From NCBI GenBank assembly GCA_003339415.1, contig PDHQ01000507.1, positions 1 through 18,463 of the forward strand: a stretch of DNA of 18,463 nt, written 5' to 3'. The translations under genes were made by a program, and so were the position numbers. This document shows, in pieces, positions 8,158-18,114 of the stretch. Under the pieces are notes generated by a model. The model was given only the letters and a program-made list of their open reading frames with translations, did no database searches and was not told the origin of the DNA. Each line of letters opens with the position of its first letter. Positions within the stretch are counted from its first letter, which is position 1. The DNA comes from Ophiocordyceps camponoti-saundersi (nom. inval.). Taxonomy: Eukaryota; Ascomycota; Sordariomycetes; Hypocreales; Ophiocordycipitaceae.

Positions 8158-9915
8158 TCAGATCTCGCTAGATCCTATTATAGATAAAGACTTTATAGAT
8201 AATACTATCCGGTTAGGTCTATTAAGTGCCTTAATAATATCTAAGGTTTATTTAAAAAGAACCTAATTATCACGGAGTTCTTTTCGCAACTTATTATTCT
8301 CCTACTTAAGTGCTTAGAGTCTGCTATTAACCTATATTATCTACTTAACAGGAGGCGATAAATATCTAGGTTTAAGGTTATAATTATTAGCCTTAAGGAG
8401 AGTATTAATTTTCTTTTATATTCTAGTTATAAATGCCTCTCTATCCTCTTTATTATCCCTAACGGTCGCTAAACTAGTCGTTAATTTAGCTGCTATTATT
8501 AGCTTAGTGGCGGCATTCTTTATAAATACGTTATCTATTTATTAGCTAACGACTTATCTATTATTACTTAAGGAAGAGTTAGAACTAGAAATAGCGATAG
8601 GAGGAGCCTTATTAATTATAGGGGTCTGGGCTAGGGCTCTTCCACTTAGCACGTCTTATTTAAAATAGCTTATCTATTTCGTTATACGACCCTTACTTGC
8701 AGGTTTCACCTTAGTAGCTATCGCTAGTAATAATAATAATACTATAGCTAATATCGTCGGTAGTAGCTTTCTTGCTAGCAGTTTTTATCGCTTATGCTTC
8801 GTGGCCGCCTAATAGTCTACTCTATCCCGTGCTGCCTTATTAAGTAATCGTTTTAGCGTGCCTTAGCCGGTATTTAACGACTCGATAGGGGCTATTATAG
8901 TTTATATAATATTATTATTAGGGCTTAGGTTAGTCTATAGTTTATCGATCCGCTTAGCAGTCTTCGCTAGCGCTGCACGTATTTCTATCTTATTATCTAA
9001 CGCTAGGTATAATATATAATAAATTCGACGCAATGCTGCCCGATAGATCTAACGTTTAAAGTGTCCGATTTAAACTTCCGTTATACTATTAATCGAGAGG
9101 TTATTAGGAGGGTTTTTAATATAGTCGTTAACCTTAAGCGTTAAGCTATAGAAGTCTTATAGAGGCGTTCGGGCTAAGATAAAGAATATAATACTAATAT
9201 CGTTAGCGATAAGGAATAGCTCCTTTAGGGTATATAGGTATATAGGTAGGTATTATAACTCGAAGGCCTCTACTTTAGAGACCTCCTATAACTTAGTAAT
9301 ATAGGGTATAATAACTTTATTTTCTACTTTTATTTATATCGTCCTAATAACTAGCTAAGCTACCTATTAGCTATCTTAGGCTTTATTTTTAAAGTTACTA
9401 TTAGCTAGCTTAATTATATAATTTATTACTTTCTTCTAAGATCTTAAAATCTTAATCTATTTAAGACGGTAATCGCGGGTAAGGTAAGCGTATGCCTTAT
9501 TAAATTCTGCCTTAGAAGCTGCCTATATAGGAGCTGCTATATTAGCTAGCTTATTAGAGTCTGCTAGTAGAGGTAAAGGGTATTCGTCCGTCGGCTCCCT
9601 TTTAGCACTTTATCCTAGCCTGCGGAAAATAAAGTTCGCATCTTACGATTAAAGGAAGCAGTTATATAGTATTCTTATAGGTAGGATATATTTATCCGGG
9701 CGGATAGAACGCTTCCTATCGTAATAATCCTTATAAAATACTTTAAATAACGTTCCTCGAAAGTCCTTATCTTTACTATAAATATCGAGCTCGCCCGATA
9801 GTTAGCATAGTATATTTTCGTTATCGGAAATATAGTTAGGCGTTTCTTCTTAGGTTTTTATATCCTAAAATATACTCGTTATAAGGGCCTTACCCTTAGA
9901 TAGTTACGGGGCTAT
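8158..9915 (-). pseudogene. ORF3 of the gypsy element, about 585 codons, unknown function
   Basis: One minus-strand frame runs from a proposed start at 9915 (ATA, probably a RIP-altered ATG, read as K-I-A-P) to TGA at 8160-8158. Every internal stop I saw is TAA or TAG, as expected from CAA/CAG/TGG. It reads well: DKDFRGTLFKVFYKDYYDRK (about 9771-9712), RPDKYILPIRIL, ADSNKLANIAAP, AYAYLTRDYRLK (about 9498-9463), KLANSNFKNKA, VENKVIIPYITKL (near 9325-9285), then a C-terminal part. The stretch around 8331-8230 (VNSRL, ALK, ENNKLRKELRDN) has leucines at heptad-like spacing and is likely a coiled coil. The run ILAIVLLLLLAIA near 8754-8716 looks membrane-like, but TTA Leu codons here may be former TCA Ser codons. 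I recognise no family. Its place downstream of pol is where env or accessory ORFs sit in some LTR elements; a captured gene or extra gag-like protein is also possible. Confidence 0.7.
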
Positions 9916-10117
9916 CTTAGAAAAGAAAAGGGTAAGAAAAATATAAATAAGTTATAAAAAGGCTCGAAAAATAAGGGTGTACGATAATGCAGTCCTATTA
10001 TAGTACGTAGTTAGTTAAAAAGTAGATATTACGGGAGGACGAGAAGGTAAGGTTACGAAACTATAAAGTAGGGAAAAGAAAAGTGCATAAAGGAAGAGAG
10101 GAAGGAAAACGACGTAA
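9916..10117. other. Spacer between pol and ORF3
   Basis: About 200 bp without recognisable protein on the minus strand. It ends with T-rich sequence directly before the proposed ORF3 start. Nothing like a promoter or intron boundary can be shown, so how ORF3 was expressed (spliced RNA, own promoter, or reinitiation) is open. Confidence 0.45.
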
Positions 10118-10559
10118 TTACACTTAGAGTTTCCGCAGGCCTACTAGCTTGCTAAGTAGCAGCTAGTTATTAGGCCTTAAATAGTTAGGTTAGTTATAGT
10201 ATTTCTTTAGCGAGTCCTTATAGAATAATAGCCCCTAGGCCCCTTTAATAGATAAATAGTTAATATGCCTTAGTATCTAGGACGTCCTCCTAACCTAGTA
10301 ATATAGCTTAAACGGCCTAATCTACGTTAGCTTAAGTTTCCTAATAGCTCCGTCTATAGCTAAATAGACCTATATACTAGGGGTTAGACTAGACTCGTCT
10401 CTTTTATCGTAAATAGATATCTTATAATATATAATCTTATTAAACTTACCTCTAGCTACCTATCTCCGGTATTTAGCTTAGCTTATAAATTCTATAATAA
10501 GGTTAGCATATCTCCCTTATAGGGGCTATTCTACCTACTTTCCTAATCTTAAAGCTTTA

Positions 10560-11400
10560 CGTAGTAATCTTATAGATTAAAATAAATTTAGGCCAGTTTA
10601 TATTATTCCGTAAAGCACTTTAGTAGGTAAGTAGCTTAAGGTCCTAATAACCTTATAGTTAAATTACCGTATAACTATTAGTAGATATTCGGATAAAGTA
10701 TTCTTAGAAAGCTATAACCTTTTTAAGAGTTACTAAAAGATCTTATTTATTATTTTAACTAAACCTATACTACGATATAACTTAGATAGCGCCGTTACTT
10801 AAAGTATATCTTTTACCGTTAAGAAAGCTAAAACTTCCCTCGATAAAAAGGCGGAACCTAAGTCGGAGTAGATAGCTATAAGTATAATCGTAATAAAGTC
10901 TAGCTAATTTCTTAGCCTAATAATAGTCTCCGAAGCTCCCGTTATTCGGTAAGCTATAAGCTATATAAAACGAGAAAAATAGTTAACTAATATTAGTATA
11001 AACTTAGTCCTATTTACGGCCGTTAGGAATAGTCCTATATAGTTTATAATAAGGACCTAAAAAGGTGCTAAAATAGAGATTAGCTAATCCGGCGCTTTCG
11101 GCTTTCGGTTAGAATATAAAGTATATTCTCTATAACTTACTATATAAGATATAATATCCTAAGCTATTCTAGGCTAGAAGATATATATATAAAATCGCCG
11201 ACGCGTAATATCTAGCTTAAAATAGCTACTTAAATTATAAGCTTAGTAGAGTGCCTACGGGATCTCGTATCGGAGAAGGTATCTCTGCTACTTAGTTAAA
11301 TAACTCCCTTTATATAATAGGGTATTCGTTTATATTAACTATTTAAAAAATACCGCTTATCGTCTAATACGATTTACTAAGATATAATTAAGTTTATTAG
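10560..11400 (-). pseudogene. Gypsy integrase core
   Basis: This is the DDE-type strand-transfer enzyme. In the pol frame, INYIGLFLTAVN corresponds to the family MDYIGPF block; its catalytic Asp position reads Asn (aac, plus 11042-11044). The second Asp is intact in IYSDLGSAFLS (gac, plus 10862-10864), 60 codons further. The Glu position, 36 codons after that in GLV-K (plus 10754-10756), reads Lys. The D-x59-D-x35-E spacing fits the family. GTT-GAA to GTT-AAA is a direct RIP change. A Cys/His zinc domain upstream (11100-11400) is expected but was not resolved. Confidence 0.87.
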
Positions 11401-11819
11401 GAACCTTACTATATTATAGCTAATTAACTATATCTACGTAATAGTAGTTTATATAATAGTCTAATAGCCTTAATATCTTATCCGTCTCTCTTACGAGTGC
11501 TATAGCTGCTCGGAGGTCTATTTAGGTCTTATTATCTTCTTTTTCCTAGGTCTATAAGGCTAATAAAGTATTCTATTAGAGCGTAGTTAGTTATAGTAAA
11601 GGGGTGCCCGTCTTATTAGTAGGTGGTTTCTTAAGGGGCATACTTGCTAGGTATTTAAGGAGCGCCTTATAGCCTTATAGGCTATCTTTCTATTTCTATA
11701 ATCCGGTATTAGTATTAACTATTCCCTAGTTTATAATATCCGCAGCTTAGTATTTATTAAATAGGAAGATTATCCTAGATAAACTATCCGTAGCCTAGTT
11801 TCGCAAACCCTTAACGTAG

Positions 11820-12130
11820 GCAATCTTAATATTTAGTAGCCGTAGCTTAGTTACCTATTAAGCGTAGATACCTTTATAGCCCTTAGAAGTTAGGAACTAT
11901 ATAATAGGGAAGTGGTCTATAAAGATAGTTAATTTATCTATTATACGGAATAGATATTAATAGCGATAGCAGAATTCGACTAAAGTATAAAGTTCCCGCT
12001 TATATATTCTATAGTTACGCTATATTTTCGTAAAGAGAAAGGAGTTATATAAAATCGGCACTAAGCTATCTCCTTATTACTATAAGATAACGTAGCCTGC
12101 TCCGAACCTTAAAATATCTATATATATAAA
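11820..12130 (-). pseudogene. Gypsy RNase H domain
   Basis: It would degrade the RNA of the hybrid and follows the RT in the same frame. DILRFGAGYVIL (from 12118) matches the gypsy RNase H start DASxxGxGxVL, with the first catalytic Asp in place. It is followed by LVPILYNSFLFTKI and RNYRIYKREL, matching the xPVAYxSRxxxxxQxNYxxxExELLA block. Confidence 0.8.
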
Positions 12131-12479
12131 TACTAGCTTATTAAGTTAAGGCCCGTAGATAGCTATTACTACTTCGGCGAGAGACTTAAGGATTATAAAG
12201 GATAAAGCCTTAGATAGCCCCTATAAGAAGGGAACATTTCTAGTAAGTTGCGTTAATAGTCGGGAGAACTTTACGTAATTAACTATCTATCTTCGGCAAG
12301 GTCCGATTACTCCGAGAAATACCTTAACTTACCTCTAATTCGTTAGCACCAGCTATTCTTAGATTTTCTAAAGCCTCCTAGGCTTAATTATAATCCGTCT
12401 ACCTATATAATACGTCTATCCTACTACTAGGATTTCTATTATACTAAGAAAGACCTTCTTAAAACTTAACTAGAGTAAG

Positions 12480-13080
12480 GCTTATAATAATCTAAGTAGA
12501 AAGTGGTCCCTAATAAACGCTTATTATTCCTTAAACGTAATATATTTTAAGAAGATATCGTCTATATAGTTATTAAGAGGCGTAATATAATAGCCTTTAG
12601 TAGGGACCGCTAATAGAGATAGTTCGGGCAAAGGTTTAGGTATAGCCTTAAATACTAGCTTCGTTATTTTAGTAAAGCTATAAGCTACGGATTAGGTTCC
12701 CTAAGGGAGCCTTATAAGCTATAATTAGGAAAAACTAAGGATTTAAAACGCTAGAACGTAGCGTAGTTTAGATATAACGGGTATAGCTTAGTAACTATAC
12801 TTTAAGTCGAATATACTAAATAAACCTATTCTTAGATCTAAGAGTCTATTATAAAGCTCCGATAGTAACGGGATAGTAGTGCCTAGCAAGTCTTCGTTAA
12901 CGTTATAGTAGTTAATTATTAATTATATTTCGGCCTATAAGTTAGACTTATCCTTAACTACTATAATAGGTTCCGCCGACTATTAGCTTAACTTACCGTT
13001 AGCCGCTACTATATACTAATAAATTCCTAAGTTAATATTCTTACGAATAATTTTATTTATCTAGTATTATTTTAAAGCAC
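12480..13080 (-). pseudogene. Gypsy reverse transcriptase domain
   Basis: This domain synthesises the cDNA. The first catalytic Asp is in FDLK (plus positions 12800-12811) and the other two in YIDD (12557-12568), 81 codons downstream in the same frame. All three are still Asp, unlike the copia RT. Each of their GAY codons follows a C or an A and not a T, so none offered a TpG target. Between them are the strings LRYVLAF, RLP-GT and AYSFTKITK, matching the finger and palm blocks of gypsy RT (xxTAFxT, LPxGLxNSPxxF). The segment between AYSFTKITK and YIDD is longer than in standard gypsy RTs, which suggests a less common gypsy lineage. Confidence 0.88.
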
Positions 13081-13680
13081 TTTATTTTTTCTTCCTACTA
13101 TAGTATTATAGTTTAGTTCCCGGTATAATCCTCGGGTAATATAAGAATAAGTCTATAGGTAATATATCGCGTATATCCCGACCCTTAAGATTACGATAGG
13201 TGTAAAACGTACGTGCAATCTCCTCTCTTAAGTGATCTAGGACTAAAGGTCTAAGCGTAATATTATAAGCGTTAAACTATACTATAACTAAATATTTATT
13301 AATAGAATTATTAATTTCTTATCGCTAAACTCTCCCCTATATTAGGAATAGTAACGCCGATAGCTTATCTGCCTATAGCCTAGGCTAGTATTATTTACTT
13401 AACCGTTATTTAGTTATAGGTCTAGTAATTAGATCGCTCTATAATTATTAGGGACTATTAAGTACGGTCTCTATAGTAGCCGTAGTTAAGGAAAGAAGAT
13501 TAGAATCGACGAGGGGGTAATAGTAAGAAGTAAGAGTATAATTTATATAAAAGTCTATCTAAGTCTATATATATATAGCCTGCCTTATTAATCTAGGGGC
13601 GTGGCTTATAAATAAAGTAATCGGGTCTATAATAAAATATATAAAGTCTAAACTAATAATAATATTTCTAGTTAGCTGCA

Positions 13681-16440
13681 GTTTTATAACCTGCCTAAGT
13701 TAGCGCTAATAACTTAGTTTAATAATTTAATCTAGTTATCGTTATTATTCTTAGAAGTTAAGTTTTTAAAAGAGGTATCGGAGTTATTCTTATTATCGCT
13801 ATCTATATCTTCGGATATTAATTTAGGGAGCTTAATAAACTTCCTTAAGATAGGCGGGGCGTTAGGCGCTAGGACTAACTTCTATCTTAGCGATATAGCT
13901 ATTTGCGGGCCTTATAAAGCTACCGGTATATTACCTTAATTACGATCTCTAATTATTAAAGTGCTAGTCTTAATATAAATAACGGCGTTAACGTTAAAGA
14001 GCTAAGGTATACCTAATAGAAGGGGTAAGTTATCGACTACGTTATTATTTTTAGGCTTAACGATCGCCTAGACTTCTCTAATTACCCTAGAGACGTTTAT
14101 ATTTAGGATAGCAAAGTTATAAATAAGAATACGCGATCTATCCGCGATTTTTATAGCTAGCTTACTAAACCTAATATCCTTTAAGTTTATAACGGGGATC
14201 TTATTATAATTAGTAAAGTCGTAATTAATAAAACTTACCTAAGACCCTTAGTTTACTATTATATTCTTATTTACTAGCTTTAGAGATTTATTTTTACTAT
14301 CGACTTAGAATAAGATAGTATATAGAATTCTAAAAGTCTTATAATCTCTAGTTTCTTTAATTAAATAGGTATTTATATCCTGCCTAGCTAGGTTAACTCT
14401 ATTACTGCTAATATATACTACTTTAAACTTACCCTTACCCTTACCTTTAGCCTTCGTCTTAATAGAGGTCTATCTCTTACGTAACGAGAGATACCTAAAT
14501 TACTTAGCCCCTTCTAAACTTACCTGCTAGAAATCTACCAGATTAATAGGCATAATAAATCTCTTCGCTAATTTAATCTAATTAATATTACCTAGGCTAT
14601 CTCTTACCTAGACTTCCGCTAAACCCTTAGCCCTTTTTTTCTTATTAGCTATTATGCTCTTCTTAGCACTTAATAGTCCTAGCTAATTAAGCACTTTAGG
14701 CGTTTTATAATATAAGGTTGCCTCTAGGTTTAAATTATTCTTAAATATTTCCTCTAAGAGTATCGGGTTAATTAATCTCTTTTTAATTAGTAGTTTGCTA
14801 AGTCCGGCTACTATAACTAATACTATAAGTACGTTACGAACTATCTTACTAAGTTTAACGTTATCTCTATTTATTATAGTAAGTAATTAGAGCTTATAAG
14901 CTATAGTATTAGTATTATTAATACTACCTATATTACCTTATACGGACTTATTAATTCCTAAACTAATAATATTAGAATAAATATTCCTACTACTATCTAT
15001 AAGTATATCGTAGAGTTTATTAATTAGACCTTAGCAGAGGTTCCGTTCTAAAAGGTCTTAATATCTAAGGTTAACTTAGTGCGCCGTAATAGCTTAGGTT
15101 ATTAGTAGAGGTATAGTAATTACCTATTAAAGGGGCTTCGGGCCTCTGCTGACTACGGTTAAACCTCTTAAGATATCTTTCTCCTAACCTTAAAGCTACT
15201 ACGCTTCGGGAGTAATATAAGACGTAGTATAGTGCCCGGGTTACCCGTATTTAAAGCAAATAACCTAGTCTAGTAGAAGGGAAAGTAAACTATTTATATA
15301 TACGTTAGTTAAGTCCTTTAGGTTTGCCTAGTTAACCTATCTGCTATTATTATTACTACGGCCTCCGCGATAGCCTCCGCGATACTTACTCTAGCGGTTA
15401 TTCTAGCGGTAGTTATTTAAAGAGCGATAAGACCTACCTCGACCTCCACGATAGGTCCTACGATTTAAGCTATTAAAATAATCTATCTAGTCTAAATAAA
15501 CGTTATCTCTAGGATATCCTATCTAGTTAGGTTAGTCCTAGTAGCTTACTATAGTTATATTAGTAGTAGCTTAGGGAGTTAATACTTACTAATAGGGCTT
15601 ATATCCTAGTTTCTCCTTAACTAACGTATTAGGGGAGTAACTAAACTTCTCTTAGAAGAGCTATCGTATAATTAAGGCCGTTACTGCCTGCTTATAGGCC
15701 TAGCGCTTAACTTATTCCGTAAGACGAATATCCTTAGCTACTTAAACGATATCTTATACTTCTATAAAACTTAAAGCTATTATAGCTTATTAAGCAGTTA
15801 TAATATATCGAAGTTCTTAGTTGGCTATGCCCGTAATAAACTTTTAAATAATTATATTAAGGATAGCTATCTCTAATAGGGGAAGGACCTATATAGCCGA
15901 TACTCGGTCTTATCCCCTAATAAACCGAAATATCTAGCGAGTGCGATTATAGTATGTTTAGAGCGACTTACTATCTTACTAGCCGAATATTATCGGCACT
16001 TAAGGTTACTATAAGATATAATTTAAAGTAAATCTCTCCTCGAGTAATATTTATAAAACTTTTAGGTTTACTTTAGTTACTATACTATTTCTAATATTAA
16101 TATAAATATTATAGAGTAATATATTACCGTTAATAAAGTCGGCGGCTACGCTTACTAAGCTAATATTAATTACTCGGATTTTATCGTTATAGTAAGGTAT
16201 ATTACTATTAAGGCGAATAAAGGCGAGGTCGATTACCTCTAGCTAGCGATAAGCGCTATATATCTTATCGAACTTACTAATATCTGCCTAAGTTAGTAGC
16301 TTAATCTATCGGCTATTCCTACTATCTTAGTAAGGCTAATTATAAGAAGCTATAAGATTTAGTTAAAGCCGATACTTACCGAGGGCATATGCAGCTAATA
16401 CCTCTATAATAACGTCGTTTAGAAAGATTAGTTCTAGGTT
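13681..16440 (-). pseudogene. Gypsy gag-protease relic
   Basis: One minus-strand frame (codon starts at multiples of 3) is open, apart from RIP-type stops, from about 16440 to about 13680. The N-terminal part reads LNDVIIEVLAAYALGKYRL (from about 16419), then ADISKFDKIYSAY and INISLVSVAADFINGN, giving a helical capsid-like Gag. A YRGGYRGGR string (15384-15358) and RGGRGR (15450-15433) form an RGG box ahead of the zinc knuckle at 15258-15217. The protease follows: NIIV-N-stop-GS at about 14265-14240 matches the fungal gypsy active site VDQGS with Asp as Asn (plus 14251-14253), and DNLPLLLGIP (about 14034-14005) is the C-terminal strand. After it comes a polar tail rich in Asp, Asn and Ser (13860-13740). 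The start codon is not certain; an ATG at 16388 is out of frame. Confidence 0.85.
15217..15258 (-). other. CCHC zinc knuckle of Gag, two Cys lost
   Basis: The codons give C-F-K-Y-G-stop-P-G-H-Y-T-T-S-Y, which fits C-X2-C-X4-H-X4-C exactly. The first Cys (15256-15258) and the His (15232-15234) are intact. The second (15247-15249) and last (15217-15219) Cys are now Tyr, and the stop is a former Gln. Both Cys changes are TGY to TAY. In a live element this knuckle would bind the genomic RNA for packaging. Confidence 0.88.
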
Positions 16441-16900
16441 ATAGAATAAAGCAGGGAAAAGGGACGAGGCACGAAAAACGAAGGCTAAGTTAATTTAGTA
16501 TATATTAAAGGTTCTATATATATATATATATAAAGAAAGAGAAGAAGAATAAAATAATAGAGAGTAGAAAAGGGGGCAATTCGTGTCTTATCGAAGAAAG
16601 AGCTAATATAGTTAGTAAGGCAGAACTTATCTATTATCTCCTTTAATTAGGGCAGGCGACGTAGCAAGACTGCCTTATTAATCTATATAACTTCCCGATT
16701 ATTAAGCGAATTACTATTAGGAAGGAACTTAATTACCGAGCAGGTAAGTTAGTTAGAAAAGGGGCAAAATAAGGTTCTTAGTAATATCTTAGGAGCCTTA
16801 AGTTTATTATTATATTAAGTCGAGTATAGTCGCGTTCCTAAGCGTATACGGTAATCGGCAATTAGTGCTAAGAGATTAATCCCCCCCCCCTATCTCGGTC
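16441..16900. other. Gypsy 5' leader (untranslated region)
   Basis: Lies between the 5' LTR and gag on the minus strand. It contains a (TA)n run near 16518-16531 and a C10 run at 16881-16890 (a G10 run on the element's sense strand). No coding relic is supported, although the gag frame stays partly open up to about 16500. Confidence 0.5.
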
Positions 16901-16904
16901 ACTA
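16891..16904 (-). promoter_or_regulatory. Possible tRNA primer-binding site
   Basis: On the minus strand the bases just inside the 5' LTR read tagtgaccgagata. With one RIP change (TGG to TAG) this would be TGGTGACCGAGATA, which starts with the TGG that pairs with a tRNA CCA end. It overlaps the LTR edge by 4 bases, and the tRNA is not identified, so this is a weak call. Confidence 0.25.
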
Positions 16905-17109
16905 GCTAAATAGGTTAACGGCGGAGGGATTAAATAAACTAATTATAAGTATAAGAAATAGGCTTAATACGAAGATTAATAAGTGCCCTCGTTAATTAAT
17001 ATATATATATATCCTCTAGGAATAACTGCCCCCTATATAGGCAGTTAAGTAAGTATTAGTTATATAACTAGAATAACGTAATCCCCTTTTAACCTTCCCC
17101 TTCTAGCTA
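16901..17109 (-). repeat. 5' LTR of the gypsy element
   Basis: Pairs with 7815-8023. It holds a TA-rich run (about 17000-17012) that could be the TATA region of the element promoter on the minus strand, and the 7-bp-stem hairpin at 17024-17046. In most of the differences between the two LTRs one copy carries the RIP-like T or A, so both copies were hit independently. Confidence 0.88.
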
Positions 17110-17522
17110 CCTATAAGTACGGTATATACCTGCTTATTAGTAAGACACGCCGTAGTGCGCACCTCTTTATAAACCTACTTCGCCCGTCGGCAATAGCCGG
17201 TACGTACCTAATTACTTTACTTTTAATAATATTTTATAAAAATATAACTATCGTTAGTTTTTTTTGCTATATTACTAGGGCTAAAAGTTAGATATAAAAA
17301 ACCGGGCGGAGGAAGCTATAAGAGGTAGAGAGAAACTAAATACTTCTACTAATATTCTTATAACTATTACGGATATTTATAGACGCCGCGAAATAAGTTA
17401 TAAAGATTAGAAATATAAATAGTTCGGCGACGGTGAGAGATATGCGAAAATAAAACGGATATTAAATAAGTATAGAATGTAATAAAAGATTATTAGAGAG
17501 TTTAATTAAATAATATATTAAG
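17110..17522. other. Flank of the gypsy element, nothing recognised
   Basis: AT-rich with a somewhat CpG-rich start (17150-17215). No coding relic was supported on either strand. Confidence 0.5.
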
Positions 17523-17790
17523 CTTCCCTTTCTTTTAAAAGCTTTAGGGGATTAGGATATAAGGGGCGCTTAAGGGTTAAGATAGGATAGCGGCTATTAC
17601 TAAGTATATAGCGTAGTTTAGTTTCCGTAGAAGATAAAGGAATTAAGTAATATAGCTATCTTAAAAGTCGTATATCGTAAATCGAGTATTAAAAGGTACT
17701 TATAGCAAAATTTCTACTAAATAGGATTATAGCTTTATCTTAAACCTTATACCTTTATATAACGAATTACCTATTTAAATACTAGTTTAG
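17523..17790 (+). repeat. Direct repeat, copy 1
   Basis: It aligns with 18115-18405. Shared blocks include ttccctttc...aagctt..agggatta, ggttaagataggatag (17575-17590), actaagtatatagcgta (17600-17616), tatagctatctta, and attatagctt...taaaccttatac...gaattac. The copies are diverged with small indels. The repeat could be a pair of short LTRs, a duplicated non-coding unit or two insertions of one small element. Confidence 0.65.
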
Positions 17791-18114
17791 AGGACTAAGG
17801 CTATCGATAAAGTAGTCGTTACCTTACTTCTCCTCGTTTCCTTCGTCTTTTTATAAAAAATAACTTCCTAGGAGAATTACTATTAGGCTTATGCCTATTT
17901 AGCTAAAGATCGCCTTTTTTATTAGTTAAAGATAACGGTAACCGAGGAAGTTACGCCCCGTAGGGATCTGCTGCGCTTGCTTAGATTGCCCCCCCCCTTA
18001 CCCGCTAAAGCAGTGTAGTAGCGGTAGCAGACATACCTAAGGAAAAATACGATTTAGCCTTTTCTAGTAAGCTATAAAAGGCACGAACAGCGCTTAATTA
18101 AATAGTAACTCGAC
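17791..18114. other. Spacer between the direct repeats with a less mutated patch
   Basis: Bases about 17950-18035 keep many CpA and TpG steps (ctgctgcgcttgcttagattgcc and cagtgtagtagcggtagcagacata, written in part) and a C7 run near 17990. No protein or RNA gene was recognised. Confidence 0.5.

Larger units (their letters stand above)
10118..13680 (-). pseudogene. Gypsy pol relic: RT, RNase H, integrase
   Basis: A single minus-strand frame (codon starts equal to 1 modulo 3) carries all pol domains from at least about 13080 to TAA at 10126-10124 or 10120-10118. RT: NILT-EFI near 13050, VVKDKSNL, IINYYNVNEDLL, SIFDLKYSY (FDL at 12811-12803), LP-GT, and YIDDIF at 12568-12551. RNase H: DILRFGAGYVIL from 12118, then YNSFLFTKI, RNYRIYK. 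Integrase: NYIGLFLTAVN, TKFILILVNYFSRFI, YSDLGSAFLS (about 10870-10840) and GLVK (10765-10754). C-terminal module: KFNKII...SI-VYLAIDGAIRKLKL and IRPFK (about 10450-10320). The frame differs from gag-protease (0 modulo 3). The switch lies near 13680 and could be a decayed programmed frameshift or a later indel, so the exact 5' end of pol is uncertain. Confidence 0.9.
7815..17109 (-). mobile_element. Ty3/gypsy LTR retrotransposon, near full length, RIP-inactivated
   Basis: The element is 9295 bp, bounded by two direct 209-bp LTRs. All coding relics are on the minus strand, so its 5' end is at 17109. The order is gag with CCHC knuckle, protease, RT, RNase H, integrase; integrase last marks Ty3/gypsy. 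A further long ORF lies between pol and the 3' LTR. Frames are well kept: gag-protease in one frame, the whole RT-RNase H-integrase part in another, and ORF3 in a third stretch. Damage is thus mostly point mutation to TAA/TAG and not indels. No convincing target-site duplication was seen: the bases outside the LTRs (gttt before 7815 and cctat after 17109) do not match, possibly because RIP also changed them. Confidence 0.9.

Noticed and set aside
8703..8760. Transmembrane helix in ORF3 (a run of Leu and Ile)
   Set aside because: Four TTA codons in a row could be former TCA (Ser) codons changed by RIP, so the hydrophobic look may be an artefact. Not called as a membrane segment.
16386..16388. 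ATG on the minus strand as the gag start
   Set aside because: It is not in the frame that carries the Gag, knuckle and protease motifs.
7811..17114. A target-site duplication around the gypsy element
   Set aside because: The bases next to the two outer LTR ends do not match, even allowing C/T and G/A changes.
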